In this document: piece after piece, positions 15,025-17,097 of the stretch
Layout of the letters: every line of letters starts with the position of its first letter
Position numbering within the stretch: position 1 is the first letter of the stretch
DNA from: Actinomycetota bacterium
GTDB lineage: Bacteria; Actinomycetota; Acidimicrobiia; Acidimicrobiales; UBA8592
NCBI GenBank assembly: GCA_002715425.1
Contig: PAYW01000035.1
Location: 1-17,097, forward strand
Reading direction: 5' to 3'
DNA: 17,097 nt
Notes under the pieces: generated by a model
Told to the model about the DNA's origin: nothing
What the model saw: the letters and a program-made list of their open reading frames with translations, nothing else
Database searches by the model: none
Program-made: the position numbers and the translations under genes

Positions 15025-15062
15025 CCGTCAGAGGGCCTGTAGAGCAGATTTTTCTGAGATTC

Positions 15063-15863
15063 CTAATAGTTCACATTCCATAAGGCCAATCCATGAGGAG
15101 GGGCCACTTGTCCGGCAATGTTTCGGTCACGTGCGCTCAGGATTTCTAATATGGAAAATCCGTCAATTTTTCCTACTCCTATATCCACTAGAGTTCCAGT
15201 TATTGAACGCACCATTTGATGACAAAATGCATTTGCGGTTATCCAGAGTTCAATGAGGTTGTCGTCAGATACTTCCCACCGCAATGTTTTGATTTCCCTA
15301 ATTAGCGAAGCAGATACTTTTTGCCCTTCAATCTCCAAGACATGTTTCCGGCAAAATGAACTAAAGTCGTGTTCTCCAAGAAGCTGCTGCCCTGCAGTAT
15401 TCATCTTTTCTATAGAAATCGGCGTATACACATGCCATGTATATCGAGAAAGGAATGGGTCTGGGTGAGCTTGATTAAGGATCTGATAACGATAGGTCCT
15501 GCTGATCGCTGAAAATCTTGCATTAAAATCATCCGCAGTTTCTTCAATAGAAGTAATTACAACGAATGGATAGCAGAGAGCATTTAGTGCCTTTTGAACC
15601 TTCTCTATTTCAAATGGAACTGAGTCAAAGGAAACTACCTGAGCTTTGGCATGAACTCCTGCATCGGTCCTTCCAGCACAGGTTAGTGTCGGAGCTTTCC
15701 CAAGTACCTTTTGCAATGCCTGAATCAAAAGTCCTTCAACAGTTTCCACGCCTGGGTTTTTCGCGAAACCATGGAAGGTTGTTCCGTCATAGGACATGGT
15801 CAGTTTATATCTTCTTTCCCCTTTGGGAGGAGGGGCGACCGATGGAACATTAGGCCGAATCAT
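15063..15863 (-). CDS. truA: tRNA pseudouridine(38-40) synthase TruA
   Basis: A 266-aa pseudouridine synthase modifying positions 38-40 of the tRNA anticodon stem-loop. YKLTMSYDGTTFHGFAKNP (about 19-37) is the usual opening, and AGRTDAGVHA (63-72) carries the catalytic Asp67. LNALCYPFVVI, FNARFSAISRTYRY and the C-terminal ITANAFCHQMVRSITGTLVDIGVGK follow in the usual order. The N-terminus is extended by about 18 residues including a PPPKGERR stretch. The ATG at 15861-15863 is the only upstream start used here and M23 would remove family-conserved strand residues. It follows rplQ by 20 bp, the common rpoA-rplQ-truA order. Confidence 0.96.
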   Translation of the reverse strand: MIRPNVPSVAPPPKGERRYKLTMSYDGTTFHGFAKNPGVETVEGLLIQALQKVLGKAPTLTCAGRTDAGVHAKAQVVSFDSVPFEIEKVQKALNALCYPFVVITSIEETADDFNARFSAISRTYRYQILNQAHPDPFLSRYTWHVYTPISIEKMNTAGQQLLGEHDFSSFCRKHVLEIEGQKVSASLIREIKTLRWEVSDDNLIELWITANAFCHQMVRSITGTLVDIGVGKIDGFSILEILSARDRNIAGQVAPPHGLALWNVNY

Positions 15864-15883
15864 TACCCGAGATACTTGTGTAT

Positions 15884-16237
15884 TTAGACAAGCTCAATTC
15901 GAGCCATAGGGGCATTATCGCCATACCGAGGACCCATTTTAAGGATCCTTGTATAGCCACCAGAGCGGTCAGCATACCGAGGTCCAACATCTTCCATCAA
16001 TTTGTCTGCTATCTCTTGATCCCTTAAGAAAGCTATAATTTGCCGGTGGTTGTGAAGTCCACCTTTCTTAGCTTTCGTAATTATTTTCTCAGCGACTGGA
16101 CGCATCGCTTTAGCCTTAGCTTCGGTTGTCACAATTGCTTCAGCAGCTATAAGCGAGGCAACTAGGTTACCCATCATTGCTTTTTGGTGAGCAGAGCTCC
16201 CACCAAATCGACGCCCTTTCCTTGGCTTTCCAACCAT
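15884..16237 (-). CDS. rplQ: 50S ribosomal protein L17
   Basis: A 117-aa bL17. The basic N-terminus KPRKGRRFGGSSAHQKAMMGNLV, the VTTEAKAKAMRPVAEKIITKAKKG segment and the C-terminal RSGGYTRILKMGPRYGDNAPMARIEL are diagnostic. Length is standard for the short actinobacterial or bacterial core form, without the long acidic tail of some actinobacteria. AGGA at 16244-16247, overlapping the rpoA stop codon, lies 6 nt before the ATG at 16235-16237, so the two genes are very likely translationally coupled. Confidence 0.97.
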   Translation of the reverse strand: MVGKPRKGRRFGGSSAHQKAMMGNLVASLIAAEAIVTTEAKAKAMRPVAEKIITKAKKGGLHNHRQIIAFLRDQEIADKLMEDVGPRYADRSGGYTRILKMGPRYGDNAPMARIELV

Positions 16238-16245
16238 CTGTATTC

Positions 16246-17097
16246 CTAATCTTTAAGAGCAAGTTGGTGTCCTCGCTCATCCAGTTTCTCAATGATTTCA
16301 TCAAGGGACTTTTGTCCAAAATTTGTTATTGATAGTAGGTCAGCTTCTGATTTCAGAATAAGCTCACCGATGGTATGAATTTGAGCTCTCTTGAGACAAT
16401 TGTTTGGTCGTTCAGAGAGTTCTAGATCTTCGATACCAAGTTCTAGGTCAGGAGATCCGGCTGTACCAGTAACTACTTCGGTTAGTTCGAGACTCTGTGG
16501 TTCCTCACTCATTTCTTCAACTAGCTGAATTAGGTTCCTGAGTGTCCCTCCTGCTGACGCAAGGGCTTCTCTAGGAGACATTGAACCGTCAGTCTCTATT
16601 TCAAGAGTTAACCGATCAAAATCGGTCGATTGCTCTACACGAGTCGGCTCAACCTCAAAACTAACTCTCCGAACCGGCGAGAATATAGAATCTACTGGAA
16701 TTTGCCCTACGGCGGTCGATACCTTATTCCCTTCAGCGGATAGATACCCACGGCCTTTTTCTATAGTTACTTCCATACCGATTCGGCCATTTTGACTAAG
16801 CGTCGCAATTACTAAATCTCCTGAGAGAACTTCAACGTCTGCTGTCTGACTAAATTGGCCGGCAGTAACTTCACCTGGGCCTTGTGCATCTAGACGAAGA
16901 ACAGCAGGCTCATCACTATCAAGCCGAACAACGACATCTTTAAGGTTAAGCAGAATATCCGTGACGTCTTCATAAACCCCTTCTATTACATCAAATTCAT
17001 GTATTGCATCATCAAAATTGACTTGAGTGATGGCAGCACCTGGTATCGATGAAAGGAGCGTTCGGCGCAGGGAGTTACCGAGCGTATGTCCGAATCC
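16246..17097 (-). CDS. rpoA: RNA polymerase alpha subunit RpoA (5' end outside window)
   Basis: The frame is open from the window edge to the TAG at 16246-16248 and gives 283 residues. Roughly the first 35 residues are missing, by comparison with E. coli RpoA. The visible part starts with GFGHTLGNSLRRTLLSSIPG, the dimerisation and beta-contact motif. It continues through HEFDVIEGVYEDVTDILLNL, GRGYLSAEGNKVSTAVGQIP, VDSIFSPVRRVSFEVEPTRV and LTLEIETDGSMSPREAL of the N-terminal domain. The alpha-CTD reads LELSERPNNCLKRAQIHTIGEL and SITNFGQKSLDEIIEKLDERG, with the Arg and Asn-Cys-Leu-Lys positions used for UP-element binding. The first ATG inside the window (16774-16776) is an internal methionine, not the start. 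Confidence 0.97.
   Translation of the reverse strand, partial: GFGHTLGNSLRRTLLSSIPGAAITQVNFDDAIHEFDVIEGVYEDVTDILLNLKDVVVRLDSDEPAVLRLDAQGPGEVTAGQFSQTADVEVLSGDLVIATLSQNGRIGMEVTIEKGRGYLSAEGNKVSTAVGQIPVDSIFSPVRRVSFEVEPTRVEQSTDFDRLTLEIETDGSMSPREALASAGGTLRNLIQLVEEMSEEPQSLELTEVVTGTAGSPDLELGIEDLELSERPNNCLKRAQIHTIGELILKSEADLLSITNFGQKSLDEIIEKLDERGHQLALKD

Noticed and set aside
16774..16776. ATG as rpoA start
   Set aside because: The 107 codons upstream to the window edge are in frame and are clear RpoA sequence (GFGHTLGN and following motifs).

Overview
The window looks like a chromosomal segment of a low-to-moderate GC actinobacterium; the GC level was judged by eye and not computed. The best guess at class is an Acidimicrobiia-type lineage. 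The evidence is the actinobacterial core order (rpoA-rplQ-truA, rplM-rpsI-glmM, then nnr-alr-tsaE-tsaB-rimI-tsaD), a TIGR03086-type DinB-like protein, an actinobacterial-style acyl-CoA dehydrogenase and a MaoC/NodN-type hydratase. The class assignment is an inference from gene families and needs a database search.

Layout. Nearly everything is on the minus strand, so transcription runs right to left. From the right edge come rpoA (5' end cut off by the window), rplQ and truA. After a gap of about 125 bp with a candidate promoter come rplM and rpsI, then glmM, a giant GlmS-like protein of 1140 aa, nnr, alr, a P1/S58-family peptidase, tsaE, tsaB, rimI and tsaD. Spacing is tight, with several 4-nt stop/start overlaps. 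The run ends at a hairpin plus U-tract that overlaps the tsaD stop codon. To its left is an accessory block: an acyl-CoA dehydrogenase (minus), converging on a plus-strand TIGR03086-type gene, which diverges from a translationally coupled minus-strand trio of MaoC hydratase, FMN-binding split-barrel protein and an aldo/keto reductase cut by the left edge. No intergenic stretch exceeds 300 bp. I found no tRNA, rRNA, CRISPR array, insertion sequence or phage gene.

How the genes work together. The right part supplies transcription and translation components (RNA polymerase alpha, L17, L13, S9, tRNA pseudouridine synthase). The middle serves cell-wall precursors: GlmM and the GlmS-like protein for amino sugars, Alr for D-alanine. 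Nnr repairs damaged NAD(P)H. TsaE, TsaB and TsaD belong to the tRNA t6A machinery, and RimI acetylates ribosomal protein S18 or related N-termini. The left block looks like acyl-CoA or thioester catabolism.

The most unusual object is the GlmS-like protein at 9172-12594. It keeps the glutaminase catalytic residues and both SIS domains. However, it carries about 135 aa of helical sequence inserted right behind the N-terminal cysteine, a second expansion in the glutaminase domain, arginine where GlmS has its sugar-ring-opening lysine, and an unrecognised C-terminal extension of about 300 aa.
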